This document shows positions 1 to 8,223 of a DNA stretch of 51,683 bases, piece after piece (within the stretch, counting starts at the first letter, position 1; each line of letters starts with the position of its first letter). The DNA comes from Chthonomonadia bacterium (lineage in GTDB: Bacteria > Armatimonadota > HRBIN16). A program made the translations under genes and the position numbers. The notes below the pieces were generated by a model. That model was given only the letters and a program-made list of their open reading frames with translations, had not been told where the DNA came from and made no database searches. The stretch covers positions 1 to 51,683 of the forward strand of contig JABUFA010000026.1 in NCBI GenBank assembly GCA_013314755.1, written 5' to 3'.

Positions 1-2
1 TG

Positions 3-116
3 GCATTTGGCGGGTTATATCGTGGTCAGGGTAAGGGATATGGGCAGATGGTGTCGTTGATAGCGGGTTTAGTGAACTTGGAGGTGCTGGTTCGTAGTGG
101 ACGGTTGAAGGGTTAG
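3..116 (+). CDS. C-terminal remnant of an unidentified protein, possibly a transposase (5' truncated by window)
   Basis: The frame starting at base 3 is open from the window edge to a TAG at 114-116 and encodes 37 residues ending in GLVNLEVLVRSGRLKG. The basic, leucine-rich tail after a GQMVSLIAGLVN segment resembles the ends of DDE-type transposases. That is a resemblance from memory and not a firm family match. No terminal inverted repeat can be checked because the other end of the element is outside the window. It could equally be the tail of another protein. Confidence 0.3.
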   Translation, partial: AFGGLYRGQGKGYGQMVSLIAGLVNLEVLVRSGRLKG

Positions 117-256
117 CCGGATGGTAGTAAAGAATAAAGAGGCTGAAGGGTGTGGTTTTACCACTATCACGCAAGAAGTTTAATGCCTTCCTGTGTGGGC
201 GAAGTGGCTGGAAGAGCAGGGGGGAAAGCGGTAAACTATAGGCGGAGGTCTTAGGC

Positions 257-589
257 ATGGTGAACGCCGGGAAGAGGTCACTGGACGAGGCGACCCTGCA
301 GGAGATTATCCGGCGGATTGTGGAGGTCGCTCAGCCGGAGAGGATTATTCTGTTCGGCTCCGCCGCGCGCGGCGAGATGGGACCGCACAGCGATGTGGAC
401 CTGCTGGTGGTCAAGCGGGGCGTACATCGTCGGAGGCTGGCGATGACCATTCGCCAGAATCTGCGCGAAATCGGGTGTGCCATCGACGTCATCGTGGTTA
501 CCCCAGAGGATATCGAGCGGTACAACAGCTGTCCTGCGCTGGTGATATACCCAGCTCTGAGAGAAGGGAGGGTAGTGTATGCCATCTGA
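257..589 (+). CDS. MNT-type nucleotidyltransferase domain protein (MntA-like)
   Basis: This 110-residue protein carries the minimal nucleotidyltransferase signature GSAARGEMGPHSDVDLLVV (residues 35-53), which is GS-x9-SDxDLLV. A further aspartate in AIDVIVV completes the metal-binding triad. Such proteins transfer a nucleotide, often AMP, onto a partner and are the usual companion of HEPN proteins in two-gene toxin-antitoxin-like modules. A ribosome site GGAGG lies about 9 bases before the ATG. The next gene starts inside this one (11-bp overlap), so the two are almost certainly translated together. The target and toxicity of this pair are inferred from the family. Confidence 0.85.
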   Translation: MVNAGKRSLDEATLQEIIRRIVEVAQPERIILFGSAARGEMGPHSDVDLLVVKRGVHRRRLAMTIRQNLREIGCAIDVIVVTPEDIERYNSCPALVIYPALREGRVVYAI

Positions 590-977
590 ACGTTTTCCAC
601 CAGACGACCCCCGTGAGTGGATGAATCGTGCTCGGAGCAACCTGATACAGGCAAGACAGCAGAGTCCCGGAGTATATCTGGAAGATTTGTGCTTCAACGC
701 CCAGCAGGCAGCCGAGAAGGCAATCAAGGCACTGCTTCTGCATCGCGCCGTTCAGTTTCCGTATATCCATGATATTGCCAAACTGCTGAACCTCCTGAGA
801 GAGGCTGGTGAGAACATCCCGCCCCAGATTGAAGATGCTGATGCGTTGACCCAGTATGCTGTGGGCACACGTTATCCCACCTCAGAGGAGCCTGTTACCC
901 AGCAGGAGTACGAAGAGGCTCTCGCTCTCGCTGAGGCTGTGGTGCGCTGGGCGGAAGAAAGGCTGCAGGCAGAATAA
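579..977 (+). CDS. HEPN domain protein, partner of the upstream MNT gene
   Basis: This 132-residue helical protein matches the HEPN family: an N-terminal WMNRARSNLIQA helix, the conserved FNAQQAAEKAIKALL helix (about residues 38-52), an HDIAKLL turn and a C-terminal EALALAEAVVRWAEERL helix. In MNT/HEPN modules the HEPN member is often an RNase toxin that uses an R-x4-6-H motif. I find no such motif here; the nearest spacing is R-x7-H before HDIAKLL. The protein may therefore be a non-nuclease HEPN. It overlaps the MNT gene by 11 bases in a different frame, which supports translational coupling. Confidence 0.85.
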   Translation: MPSERFPPDDPREWMNRARSNLIQARQQSPGVYLEDLCFNAQQAAEKAIKALLLHRAVQFPYIHDIAKLLNLLREAGENIPPQIEDADALTQYAVGTRYPTSEEPVTQQEYEEALALAEAVVRWAEERLQAE

Positions 978-982
978 ACCCG

Positions 983-1396
983 CTAAACTTGTTCTATGCG
1001 CTCTGCCAGCTCCGCGATGCGTCGTTCAATCTCGTCGCGTACTGTGCGGAAAACCCGTAGCACCTCCTCCGGCGTGCCGGTAGCTCTGGCAGGATCGGGC
1101 AAACCCCAGTGCTCGGTGATACGCGCGCCCGGGAAGGTTGGGCACTCCTCGGCCGCCTCGCCACACAGGGTAATCACGATGTCCACTGGGCGTGGCACAG
1201 CCGAGACCATTTTAGGGTAGTGTGTGGAGATATCAATGCCCTTCTCCTGCATCACCTGCACAGCCAGAGGGTTGACCTGTTCGGCAGGGCGAGTGCCTGC
1301 GCTCCAGATTTCCACTCCATCAAGCCACTTTCGGGCAAACCCCTCCGCCATCTGACTGCGACAGGAGTTGCCAGTGCACAAAAACAGAACACGCAA
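983..1396 (-). CDS. arsC: Arsenate reductase, thioredoxin-coupled LMW-phosphatase type
   Basis: ArsC reduces arsenate to arsenite for export. The protein begins with the phosphatase loop LCTGNSCRS (nucleophile Cys7, Arg13). It also has the two extra cysteines of the thioredoxin-coupled class in LCGEAAEECP (Cys78 and Cys85), followed by the conserved EHWGLPDPA. The longest frame begins at a TTG at 1417. I prefer the TTG at 1396 because a GAGGTGA ribosome site lies just upstream of it and the product then starts MRVLFLCTGN, as in the family, giving 137 residues. It converges with the HEPN gene, with only 5 bases between the stops. No arsenic efflux pump or cognate regulator is adjacent. Confidence 0.9.
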   Translation of the reverse strand: MRVLFLCTGNSCRSQMAEGFARKWLDGVEIWSAGTRPAEQVNPLAVQVMQEKGIDISTHYPKMVSAVPRPVDIVITLCGEAAEECPTFPGARITEHWGLPDPARATGTPEEVLRVFRTVRDEIERRIAELAERIEQV

Positions 1397-1535
1397 AGCG
1401 CTCACCTCTCTGTCCAAGTTTAGCCTGCTGGATTATACCCGCAGTTGTGATGAAGAGTGTGCTATGGGTGCTATGATAGGTTAGGGAATAGTGCTATGAA
1501 TTGCAAAAAAACTTTACTTACATCCGCAAAATTGC

Positions 1536-1564
1536 TTGCATATTCGTGAGGGGAGTGCTATACT
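1536..1564 (+). promoter_or_regulatory. Housekeeping-type promoter for the prepilin/propeller block
   Basis: TTGCAT (1536-1541) and TATACT (1559-1564) are separated by exactly 17 bases. Transcription would start near 1571, about 60 bases before the first prepilin ATG. Confidence 0.6.
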
Positions 1565-1576
1565 GAAAGTGTAGCA

Positions 1577-1598
1577 CCTCCGGGCATTGTGCCGGAGG
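1577..1598 (+). other. Hairpin in the 5' leader of the first prepilin gene
   Basis: CCTCCGG (1577-1583) pairs with CCGGAGG (1592-1598) around an 8-base loop. It lies between the predicted start site and the ribosome site and has no T-run after it, so it is more likely an mRNA-stabilising or translation-modulating element than a terminator. Confidence 0.4.
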
Positions 1599-1630
1599 GG
1601 GCTTGCTCATACGACGAAGGAGGGTGCAAC

Positions 1631-2341
1631 ATGAAGGTTCGACGGCGTCTCCCTCGGGCGTTTACGCTGATTGAATTGCTTGTCGTTATCGCCATTATCG
1701 CTATCCTGGCGGCGATACTGTTCCCGGTCTTCGCGAAGGCTCGCGACAAGGCACGCCAGACCCAGTGCATCTCCAACCTCAACCAGCTCGCCAAAGCCTT
1801 CCGAATGTACAGCCAGGACTACGACATGTATATGCCTCCCACTGCGGTAAGCACCGACCCGCTCTCCCCCATCTGGAGCGCGATGGTGGCACCATACATC
1901 AAAAACACCGGGCTGTTCCGCTGTCCCTCTGATGGCACGGGCAGGTATGTGGAGACGTATGCCGACCGCGGCTGGCTACCCTATGGCTACAACCGCGAAT
2001 GGGCTCCGTTCATCCCCTCGCGCAATCAGGTGGACTGGGTTATCCAGTTAAGCAGGGTGGTTCAGCCTTCGATGGTGGTGGTGGTCACCGATAGCGTGCC
2101 GGGCGATGTGGCGCAGGGTTATGTGGGCTACATCGTACGTGGCAACGCTCAGCCCACGCCCATCAACAACAAAGCCGGCTTTGCGGCACGCCATTCGGAC
2201 GGAGTGAATATTGCCTTTGCCGACGGTCACTCCAAATGGTACAAAGCGGAGGCGGTGGTTCCCCAGCCGCTCAGTAACCTGAACAACACTCCCGCCGGAG
2301 TGCGCTGGGACCCCATTGACTACTACTCCGGGACGAACTAA
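1631..2341 (+). CDS. Prepilin-type secreted protein with H-x9-DG motif (DUF1559-like)
   Basis: This 236-residue protein starts with a short basic leader and the type IV prepilin signature [19 protein letters not shown], which is processed by a prepilin peptidase and then acts as a membrane-spanning assembly helix. The C-terminus has [16 protein letters not shown], the H-x9-DG motif seen in DUF1559-like prepilins that are expanded in Planctomycetota and Armatimonadota. The ATG at 1631 is preceded by AAGGAGGGTGCAAC, a strong ribosome site; the frame extends upstream to 1589 but only through the leader hairpin. It is first in a same-strand block with a second prepilin. Its role, pseudopilus subunit or surface protein, cannot be told from sequence. 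Confidence 0.85.
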   Translation: MKVRRRLPRAFTLIELLVVIAIIAILAAILFPVFAKARDKARQTQCISNLNQLAKAFRMYSQDYDMYMPPTAVSTDPLSPIWSAMVAPYIKNTGLFRCPSDGTGRYVETYADRGWLPYGYNREWAPFIPSRNQVDWVIQLSRVVQPSMVVVVTDSVPGDVAQGYVGYIVRGNAQPTPINNKAGFAARHSDGVNIAFADGHSKWYKAEAVVPQPLSNLNNTPAGVRWDPIDYYSGTN

Positions 2342-2352
2342 GGAGGCGCGCC

Positions 2353-3198
2353 ATGAACCGCAGATTCCGCGCTTTTACACTTATCGAGCTTCTTGTGGTG
2401 ATTGCTATCATCATCATTCTCGCGGCGATACTGTTCCCCGTGTTCGAACGCGCCCGCGAGAAGGCGAACCAGGCAGGATGCCTTTCCCACATGAGACAGC
2501 TCGGTCTGGCAGTGATGATGTATGCCGAGGACTATGACGAAACGCTTCCCTGGTCGTGGGGTGCGCCGGGCGTGGAATACCCGCTGAATCCCCCCAACGC
2601 GGTGCCCACCTGGGCGGAGCTGATTTACCCCTATACCAGGAACCTGGGAGTGTTCGGCTGTCCTGCCAACCTGCCGAACTTCGCCGAGTATCGCAAGCGC
2701 TGTCTGAAAGGCTGGTTCGACTGCCTGACCCAGCCCGAGCTGGTGCGTCGGTACGCGCAGTACGGCGCACGCAGCTATTCGGCAAACGCCTACGTGCTGG
2801 GGTGGTTGGGGGCTAACCCAACAGGATCCCATGGACCAGGAACCGTGCGTTCGCTCGGTGCGATTCCTCAGCCTGCGCAGGCGATTGCCCTGACCGAATC
2901 GATATCGTTCGGAACGGTGTTGCGCCTGCCAACGGGCACCACGCCTGCGGCGGCGATGCACTGGTGGTGGGCAATCTCGGATGAGTGCTGGGCGTATACC
3001 GAGATGCGCTACTCTCAGGAGACCGCCGCGTGGAGCAGCCTGTTACTGCATAACGACGGCGCGAACTATGTGATGGCAGATGGACACGCCAAATGGTATC
3101 GCCCTTCGCAGACCCTCGCCCCGCTGGAGGTGGTCAACGGTCAACCGAAGGGTAACCTGTGGCAGTGGGATCTGCCTCCACTGGCACGGTGCCAGTAG
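2353..3198 (+). CDS. Second prepilin-type secreted protein with H-x9-DG motif
   Basis: This 281-residue paralogue of the preceding gene lies 11 bases downstream with an AGGAGG ribosome site. It begins [20 protein letters not shown], followed by ILFPVFERAREKANQAGCLS, the family's usual helix end. It ends with HNDGANYVMADGHAKWYR, again H-x9-DG. Outside the pilin helix and this tail the two proteins differ considerably, so they are not a recent tandem copy. No pilus ATPase, inner-membrane platform or prepilin peptidase gene is in the window. Confidence 0.85.
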   Translation: MNRRFRAFTLIELLVVIAIIIILAAILFPVFERAREKANQAGCLSHMRQLGLAVMMYAEDYDETLPWSWGAPGVEYPLNPPNAVPTWAELIYPYTRNLGVFGCPANLPNFAEYRKRCLKGWFDCLTQPELVRRYAQYGARSYSANAYVLGWLGANPTGSHGPGTVRSLGAIPQPAQAIALTESISFGTVLRLPTGTTPAAAMHWWWAISDECWAYTEMRYSQETAAWSSLLLHNDGANYVMADGHAKWYRPSQTLAPLEVVNGQPKGNLWQWDLPPLARCQ

Positions 3199-3252
3199 AA
3201 GTAGCACAAAAGCGATAGCGCAAAATCTATCTTGCAAAGGAGGGTACAACCC

Positions 3253-5283
3253 ATGAAAGCACGATGGCTTGTGCTGGTGGTGCTGCCGCTGATGGTGTTC
3301 GCGTCAGCGCACGCCCAGGACAACCTGGATTCCCCCTTCGGCATTAAAAACGCCGACATCTTTGCCACCAATTCCTATCAGGTGCCAGGAGCACAGATTA
3401 CCGGCGGGTGGGTGGACAACCCGGTGAACATCGCGCCGTATGCCATCCGCTCCGGCGGGCACTATGAAGTGCAGACGGTGTTCGACTCGGCGGGGAACAT
3501 CTATTTCCGCGGTAGCATCGGCGGGGACGCACCGAACAACAGCGTGCGCATCTACTCGTTTACACCGGATGGACAGTTCCGCTGGAAGTCAGACAGTATC
3601 TTCGGGAACTGGACAGGCGGTTCACCCATCGTGGGGCGGAACGCGGTATACGGCATCGGCTACGAGTACGGCAAGGCCGGCTCAGGAAGCTCACCTGTGG
3701 TCGCCGCGCTGGACAAAAACACCGGTGCGACCCTGTGGACGACCGTTCTGCCGGAAGGCTTGCCCGGCGTGGCTGGCACGCTTTACAATGGGGTGCTCTA
3801 TGTGTCCACGCTGGACTACCTGCGCTCGACGGGCGAAGAGGATATTCCGACCGTTACTATCTACGCCATCAACGCGGCGAACGGCAGTATCATCCGCCGG
3901 TACGATGTGACGGTCTCGCGGGGTGGATGGACGGCGAACCCGCGCACCTCGCTCACCCTTGTACCCAACGCTTTTGGTGCGGGAGCGCACGGGCTGTACT
4001 TCACCGTAGACCGCGCGCCGGGCAACCCAACCGACCCCACCGTGTTCGGTATCAACCTTGCTACGGGCAACTACTGGGCGACGTCGGCTGGTAAGGCGTT
4101 CCACAGCCACATCATCTACTCGCCCGTGACCAATGAGCTCATCAAGCTCTCCTGGAGCGACTATGGGCAAACCATTACCACGTTTAACCCGGTGACAGGC
4201 GCCATCAAGCACCAGTCCAACTGGCGTAACATCTCCATCATCGACCCGCTGATGTCGCTGGAATCCAGCAGTTCGTGGCTGTGGAGCACCATCGGCGGAC
4301 ACGGCTATACGGATACGGCAGCGCTGTTGCCCGATGGCACTTCGGTGATCACCGCCGGCTTCGGTGGGACGGTAGTGCTGTATACCCGTGATGCAACGGG
4401 CGCTTACTCTGCGCGTATCCTGACGCAGGGCGCCGCATACTGGGGCGAGTTCCACAACATGGCGCAGCTGATTATCCCCTATGCGCCGACCGGTCCGATG
4501 TCCAGCTACAACCCGATATGGCTTACCGCAACACGCTCAGAGCGGTCAGAGACAGGACAGACCTCCATGATTATAGGGGTAGATGCCATCACGGGCGAGG
4601 TGCTGTGGCAGTATGACACCCAGCGTGGTAGTCAATCAGATCTGCGCGGTGGTGCGGTGATGGGACCCACTGGCTACATCTACTACATGACACCCGACGG
4701 CATCCTGCACATCCTCACTCCCACGCAGATGCCGCAGATTTACGGTGAGGTGACCCTGCCGGGCTATGTAGGACCCATCAACTCCGGCAGTGGTGATGGC
4801 AGTTATACCGCAGCCATTCCGCTGACGCTGGAGTTCCGCCAGCCGGGCACGACTACCGTACTGTTCCGCAAGACGGTGGCGCTGTCGGTGCCGCAGCTGG
4901 ATGGAGGAACCGCTGTTTTCCGGCTGAACAACGTCCCGGCGGGCACGTACGACATCGCCGCCAAAGAGTATATCCAGTTCTTCCCGTGGGACGGCGGCAG
5001 GACGTTTAGGTTCACCCGTAGCCTGCGTGCGCTGGCGCCGGGCGTGGTTGTTCCGGCAAACGGCACGGGCAGTGTGAGCGTGTCGCTGACACTGCTGGCG
5101 GGTGATGCGGACGACGACAACGAAGTCACCCTGTTCGACTTCGGTTTGCTGGTGCAGGCGTTCGGCTCCCTGCGCGGGGATGCGAACTGGAACCAGGCGG
5201 TGGACTTCGACGGCGATGAGGAGATCACGCTGTTCGACTTCGGTATCCTGGTGCAGAACTTTGGCGAGATAGGCGCAGACTGA
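3253..5283 (+). CDS. Secreted PQQ-like beta-propeller protein with C-terminal dockerin-like EF-hand pair
   Basis: This 676-residue exported protein has a signal peptide ending ASAHAQ. Repeated propeller blades follow, recognisable by ALDKNTGATLWT, AINAANGSI, GINLATGNYW and GVDAITGEVLWQYD. A carboxypeptidase-regulatory-like beta-sandwich comes next (about 500-600, with RLNNVPAGTYDIAAKEY). Two calcium-binding repeats end the protein: GDADDDNEVTLFDFGLLVQAFG and DFDGDEEITLFDFGILVQNFG, each broken here only by the intervening GSLRGDANWNQAV. Dockerin-like repeats usually anchor proteins to a cohesin partner, but no cohesin is seen. The ATG at 3253 has an AAAGGAGGG site. The ligand is unknown. Confidence 0.85.
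   Translation: MKARWLVLVVLPLMVFASAHAQDNLDSPFGIKNADIFATNSYQVPGAQITGGWVDNPVNIAPYAIRSGGHYEVQTVFDSAGNIYFRGSIGGDAPNNSVRIYSFTPDGQFRWKSDSIFGNWTGGSPIVGRNAVYGIGYEYGKAGSGSSPVVAALDKNTGATLWTTVLPEGLPGVAGTLYNGVLYVSTLDYLRSTGEEDIPTVTIYAINAANGSIIRRYDVTVSRGGWTANPRTSLTLVPNAFGAGAHGLYFTVDRAPGNPTDPTVFGINLATGNYWATSAGKAFHSHIIYSPVTNELIKLSWSDYGQTITTFNPVTGAIKHQSNWRNISIIDPLMSLESSSSWLWSTIGGHGYTDTAALLPDGTSVITAGFGGTVVLYTRDATGAYSARILTQGAAYWGEFHNMAQLIIPYAPTGPMSSYNPIWLTATRSERSETGQTSMIIGVDAITGEVLWQYDTQRGSQSDLRGGAVMGPTGYIYYMTPDGILHILTPTQMPQIYGEVTLPGYVGPINSGSGDGSYTAAIPLTLEFRQPGTTTVLFRKTVALSVPQLDGGTAVFRLNNVPAGTYDIAAKEYIQFFPWDGGRTFRFTRSLRALAPGVVVPANGTGSVSVSLTLLAGDADDDNEVTLFDFGLLVQAFGSLRGDANWNQAVDFDGDEEITLFDFGILVQNFGEIGAD
5125..5263 (+). 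repeat. Dockerin-like module, copy 1 of a near-identical DNA repeat
   Basis: These bases are nearly identical to 7378-7516 (constant offset 2253), while the propeller parts of the two genes are clearly diverged. This points to recent module duplication or gene conversion. Confidence 0.8.
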
Positions 5284-5296
5284 GTCTGAACCGGAT

Positions 5297-5320
5297 GGGG
5301 CAGGAAGGAGCTCCTGCCCC
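5297..5320 (+). terminator. Hairpin after the first propeller gene
   Basis: GGGGCAGGA (5297-5305) pairs perfectly with TCCTGCCCC (5312-5320) around a six-base loop, 14 bases after the stop. There is no T-run behind it, so it may be an attenuator or an mRNA-protecting stem rather than a full terminator. Confidence 0.45.
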
Positions 5321-5361
5321 TGTACTGAAACTGATTTGAGTGTGGTGATATTCGCTCTGTT

Positions 5362-5429
5362 GCAAAGCGTGGCGTTCTGGCGCTTTGCGGCGGAGCGTTT
5401 GACCATAGATGCAAAGCACAGTCTACTAT
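5362..5429 (+). promoter_or_regulatory. Inverted repeat and possible promoter upstream of the second propeller gene
   Basis: GCAAAGCG (5362-5369) and CGCTTTGC (5381-5388) form an inverted repeat. TTGACC (5399-5404) is a good -35 box. The -10 choice is uncertain: TCTACT at 17 bases or TACTAT at 19 bases. A separate promoter here would uncouple the two propeller paralogues. Confidence 0.3.
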
Positions 5430-5451
5430 TTCGAGAAGGAGGGTGCTAAAA

Positions 5452-7536
5452 ATGAAAGCTCGGTTCGCGTCTCTCGTGGCGTTACTGTTGCTGACTGGCG
5501 CGGTGGCATGGGCACAGGGCGACTGGCCAGATGGTCCCTGGGCGGTGAAGAATACCGACCTGTACGCCACCAACGTCAATCCTGCGCCCTATCTGTTCGG
5601 CTCGGGTGGGGCAGTGTTGCGCGAAATCCCGCTTCCGCCCGGCGTCCAGCCTCCGCGTCACGGATTCCACTCGCAGATTATGTTCGACTCACAGGGCAAC
5701 CTCTACTGGCGAGGGAGCAACAATGAACCCAATCCGAGCGGAACCGAATCCGTGAGCATCTACTCGCTGGACCCCGCCGGCAACCTCCGCTGGAAGTCCG
5801 ATAACCTGTTCGGGCACTTCCGTGGCTGGGGTGGATTGCTGGTTGGGCAGCAGCGCGTGTACGCGGTCGGCTGCCAGTTCGGCAAGGCGGGACCTGGCTC
5901 TCGTCCGGTGATTGCTGCACTGAACAAGAACACCGGCGCAACGATATGGAGCCTGCCTTTGCCTCCGGGTCCAGCAAACTGGGCGCCTGTGCTGGCTCTG
6001 GCTGACGGCACGCTTTACGCAGTGTCCGAACCGTGGCGCAAGAGCACCGGCGAAGAAGACATCACCGTTCTCACCGGCTTCGCCATTGATGCCGCTTCGG
6101 GCACGATAGAGTTCATGGCGGACTACCAGCTGCCCGATGGGGTGCCGATCAGCACGCCTGATGCCCCGTTAGGGATGCCCAACCAGTCGTTCACCATCGT
6201 GCCGGATGCCTTCCCGCCCGGTGTGCCGGGTATTTTCACCAGCGTCTCCTCCAACGTGCCCGGAGAGGAAACGGTTATCGCCATCAACCTGGCTACGGGC
6301 GCTTTGCAGTGGCGAGCGGTTGGCGAAAAGGCGAACCAGCAACACCTCATCTATTCGCCGGTGAACCGCGAGCTGTATAAGGTGTCCTGGAGCGACTACG
6401 GTTACACCTTTACGGTGTACAACGTGGCAACGGGTGCGATTAAGGGACGGCTGAACACGCGGCGCGATTCGGTGCTTGACCCGCTGCGCCCAGCCGATGG
6501 GACAGGCAGTACGCTGGCACACGAGGTTGGTGGGCATGGATGGTGCGACACCGCCTCGCTGTTGCCCGACGGCCGGTCCATTATCACCGCCGCGTTCAGC
6601 GGTGTGGTGGTGATTTACTCCAGCGATGGACGGGGTAACCTGAGCTCGCGCATCCTGCTCTCTGGTCCTTCACACTGGGGCGAGATGCACCACTTCGCGC
6701 AGATTATCCGACCCGCTACCGGACAGCAGGTGCAGGACGTCTGGATTGCCATGACCCGCCACAACAACGAGGATCCCCTGCGGAGCGAGTCGGTGCAGGT
6801 GATTGCGGTAGACGTGGCGACGGGGCAGGTGTTGTGGCAGCTGGACACGGGTATCTGGGGACCGAACTGGTACGACTTTTACGCCCTGTTACCCGGAGCG
6901 CGGGCGCCGGTCGCCGTCAGCCCCAGCGGGAAGCTGTATTACGTGCGCTGGGACAAGTTGTACATCATCGAACCTGCTCCGGCGCCGCAAATCGACGGCA
7001 TGGTGATACTGGACGGCTTCTTCGGGAATCCCAAGTACGGCAGCGGTGATGGCGTGTGGACGGTTGCCCCGCCGCTGACGCTGGAGTTCCGTGAGCCGGG
7101 AACGACCAACGTGCTGTTCCGCAAGAGCATCGCGCTGAACGTGAACACCCTCGCTGATGCAGGCGGTGGGGTGGGAGCGTTCAGGCTGAACAACATCCCC
7201 GCGGGCGTGTACGACATCGCCGTGAAGAGCTACGTGCAGGACCGCTTCGGCGAGCACTACGAGTTCTCGCACTGGCTGAGGGCGATAGCCCGCAGTGTGG
7301 TGGTACCTCCAGCTGGTGCGGGAAGCGCATCGGTGGAACTGCGTATACTCAATGGCGACGCGGACAACGACAACGAGGTCACCCTGTTCGACTTCGGTTT
7401 GCTGGTGCAGGCGTTTGGCTCACTGCGCGGGGATGCGAACTGGAACCAGGCGGTGGACTTCGACGGCGATGAGGAGATCACGCTGTTCGACTTCGGCGTG
7501 CTGGTGCGGAACTTCGGCATGATTGGCGAAGAGTAG
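5452..7536 (+). CDS. Second secreted PQQ-like beta-propeller protein with dockerin-like EF-hand pair
   Basis: This 694-residue paralogue of the preceding gene has the same plan: signal peptide ending AVAWAQ, propeller blades (ALNKNTGATIWS, AINLATGALQW, AVDVATGQVLWQLD), a beta-sandwich with RLNNIPAGVYDIAVKSY, and two EF-hand repeats around LFDFGLLVQAFG and LFDFGVLVRNFG. The EF-hand part is nearly identical to its neighbour even at DNA level, whereas the propeller is diverged and carries its own insertions. The ATG at 5452 has a GAAGGAGGG site; a GTG nine bases upstream is less well placed. A strong terminator follows. Confidence 0.85.
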   Translation: MKARFASLVALLLLTGAVAWAQGDWPDGPWAVKNTDLYATNVNPAPYLFGSGGAVLREIPLPPGVQPPRHGFHSQIMFDSQGNLYWRGSNNEPNPSGTESVSIYSLDPAGNLRWKSDNLFGHFRGWGGLLVGQQRVYAVGCQFGKAGPGSRPVIAALNKNTGATIWSLPLPPGPANWAPVLALADGTLYAVSEPWRKSTGEEDITVLTGFAIDAASGTIEFMADYQLPDGVPISTPDAPLGMPNQSFTIVPDAFPPGVPGIFTSVSSNVPGEETVIAINLATGALQWRAVGEKANQQHLIYSPVNRELYKVSWSDYGYTFTVYNVATGAIKGRLNTRRDSVLDPLRPADGTGSTLAHEVGGHGWCDTASLLPDGRSIITAAFSGVVVIYSSDGRGNLSSRILLSGPSHWGEMHHFAQIIRPATGQQVQDVWIAMTRHNNEDPLRSESVQVIAVDVATGQVLWQLDTGIWGPNWYDFYALLPGARAPVAVSPSGKLYYVRWDKLYIIEPAPAPQIDGMVILDGFFGNPKYGSGDGVWTVAPPLTLEFREPGTTNVLFRKSIALNVNTLADAGGGVGAFRLNNIPAGVYDIAVKSYVQDRFGEHYEFSHWLRAIARSVVVPPAGAGSASVELRILNGDADNDNEVTLFDFGLLVQAFGSLRGDANWNQAVDFDGDEEITLFDFGVLVRNFGMIGEE
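7378..7516 (+). repeat. Dockerin-like module, copy 2 of a near-identical DNA repeat
   Basis: This is the partner of 5125-5263. The encoded residues are identical through the first repeat and the linker and differ only near the very end (GILVQNFG against GVLVRNFG). Confidence 0.8.
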
Positions 7537-7546
7537 CCTTTACTGC

Positions 7547-7584
7547 AACCCCTCTCCCATCGCGATGGTGGGGGAGGGGTTTTT
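7547..7584 (+). terminator. Intrinsic terminator after the propeller genes
   Basis: AACCCCTCTCCCA (7547-7559) pairs with TGGGGGAGGGGTT (7569-7581) with one T-G wobble and is followed by TTTTT. It stands between convergent genes and may also end transcripts from the minus strand, although the T-run is only on the plus side. Confidence 0.8.
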
Positions 7585-7588
7585 GCTT

Positions 7589-7921
7589 CTACAGGTGTCG
7601 TTGCAGGGATTGCTGTTCGACGTTGGCGAGGCGTTCTTCCAGACGTTCCACCTTCTCGCGCAGGGCGTTGATGGAGTTATCGGAGCTGAGCACAAACTGC
7701 GTGCTGGTTTCGCGTAACTGCTGGAACTGCTGGCGGAGCGCCTCAACCTCTTTTCGCAACGCTTCGGTGCCCTGAGTCTGCGACTGCAGTTTCATGCGCT
7801 CAATCTTCACCTTGTGCGAATAGTGGCTGACAATCCACAGCACCGGCACCACAAACACCAGCAGACCCACCGACCCCAGAAACACTCCGAACCCTATTGC
7901 CACCACGTCCCATCCGCTCAT
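7589..7921 (-). CDS. Small membrane protein with C-terminal coiled coil (third of three paralogues)
   Basis: This 110-residue protein has one N-terminal membrane helix (IGFGVFLGSVGLLVFVVPVL), then a charged linker and a long heptad-rich coiled coil ending SINALREKVERLEERLANVE. The ATG at 7921 has GGAGGGG about nine bases upstream; the frame extends further only through the neighbouring gene. It shares LRETSTQ with its two upstream neighbours and lies 19 bases after the preceding stop. The layout recalls phage-shock protein B, but I cannot confirm that homology. The function is unknown. Confidence 0.7.
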   Translation of the reverse strand: MSGWDVVAIGFGVFLGSVGLLVFVVPVLWIVSHYSHKVKIERMKLQSQTQGTEALRKEVEALRQQFQQLRETSTQFVLSSDNSINALREKVERLEERLANVEQQSLQRHL

Positions 7922-7940
7922 CGTGCCTTCCCCTCCGTGC

Positions 7941-8219
7941 TCACAGCCTGCTCTGAATCTGCTGATTCTCCATCGTGCCCATCCGCTGTTCCAGGTCGTC
8001 CAGTCGTCGTTCAATGCGCTGGAGCGCATCTTCAAAGCTGAGTGCGTACTGGGTACTGGTCTCGCGAACCTCCGCGAGCTCCTGACGAATCTGCTCAAAA
8101 GCTTTGTCGTTCTTCTCCTGCCGGATACGTTCGCGCTCCAGCTGGTAGCGGGTCCACATCGCGAACATCGGTCCTCCGAATATCAGCACCACAGCGACCA
8201 GCCCAATCAGGTCTCCCAT
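7941..8219 (-). CDS. Small membrane protein with coiled coil (second of three paralogues)
   Basis: This 92-residue protein has a membrane helix at residues 4-22 (LIGLVAVVLIFGGPMFAMW), then a basic-acidic helix and a coiled coil with the shared core VRETSTQYALSFEDALQRIE and RRLDDLEQRM. It starts 4 bases after the stop of the previous paralogue. The tandem arrangement and moderate divergence suggest an old duplication with retained function. Its place in the histidine operon could simply reflect shared transcription. Confidence 0.7.
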   Translation of the reverse strand: MGDLIGLVAVVLIFGGPMFAMWTRYQLERERIRQEKNDKAFEQIRQELAEVRETSTQYALSFEDALQRIERRLDDLEQRMGTMENQQIQSRL

Positions 8220-8223
8220 CTTC

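Noticed and set aside
3-256. Search for insertion-sequence terminal repeats after the possible transposase end
   Set aside because: No convincing inverted repeat can be defined without the left end, and no target duplication is visible.
5297-5320. Strong hairpin considered as a full intrinsic terminator
   Set aside because: The stem is perfect but no T-run follows, so complete termination is not supported. It is listed with lower confidence.
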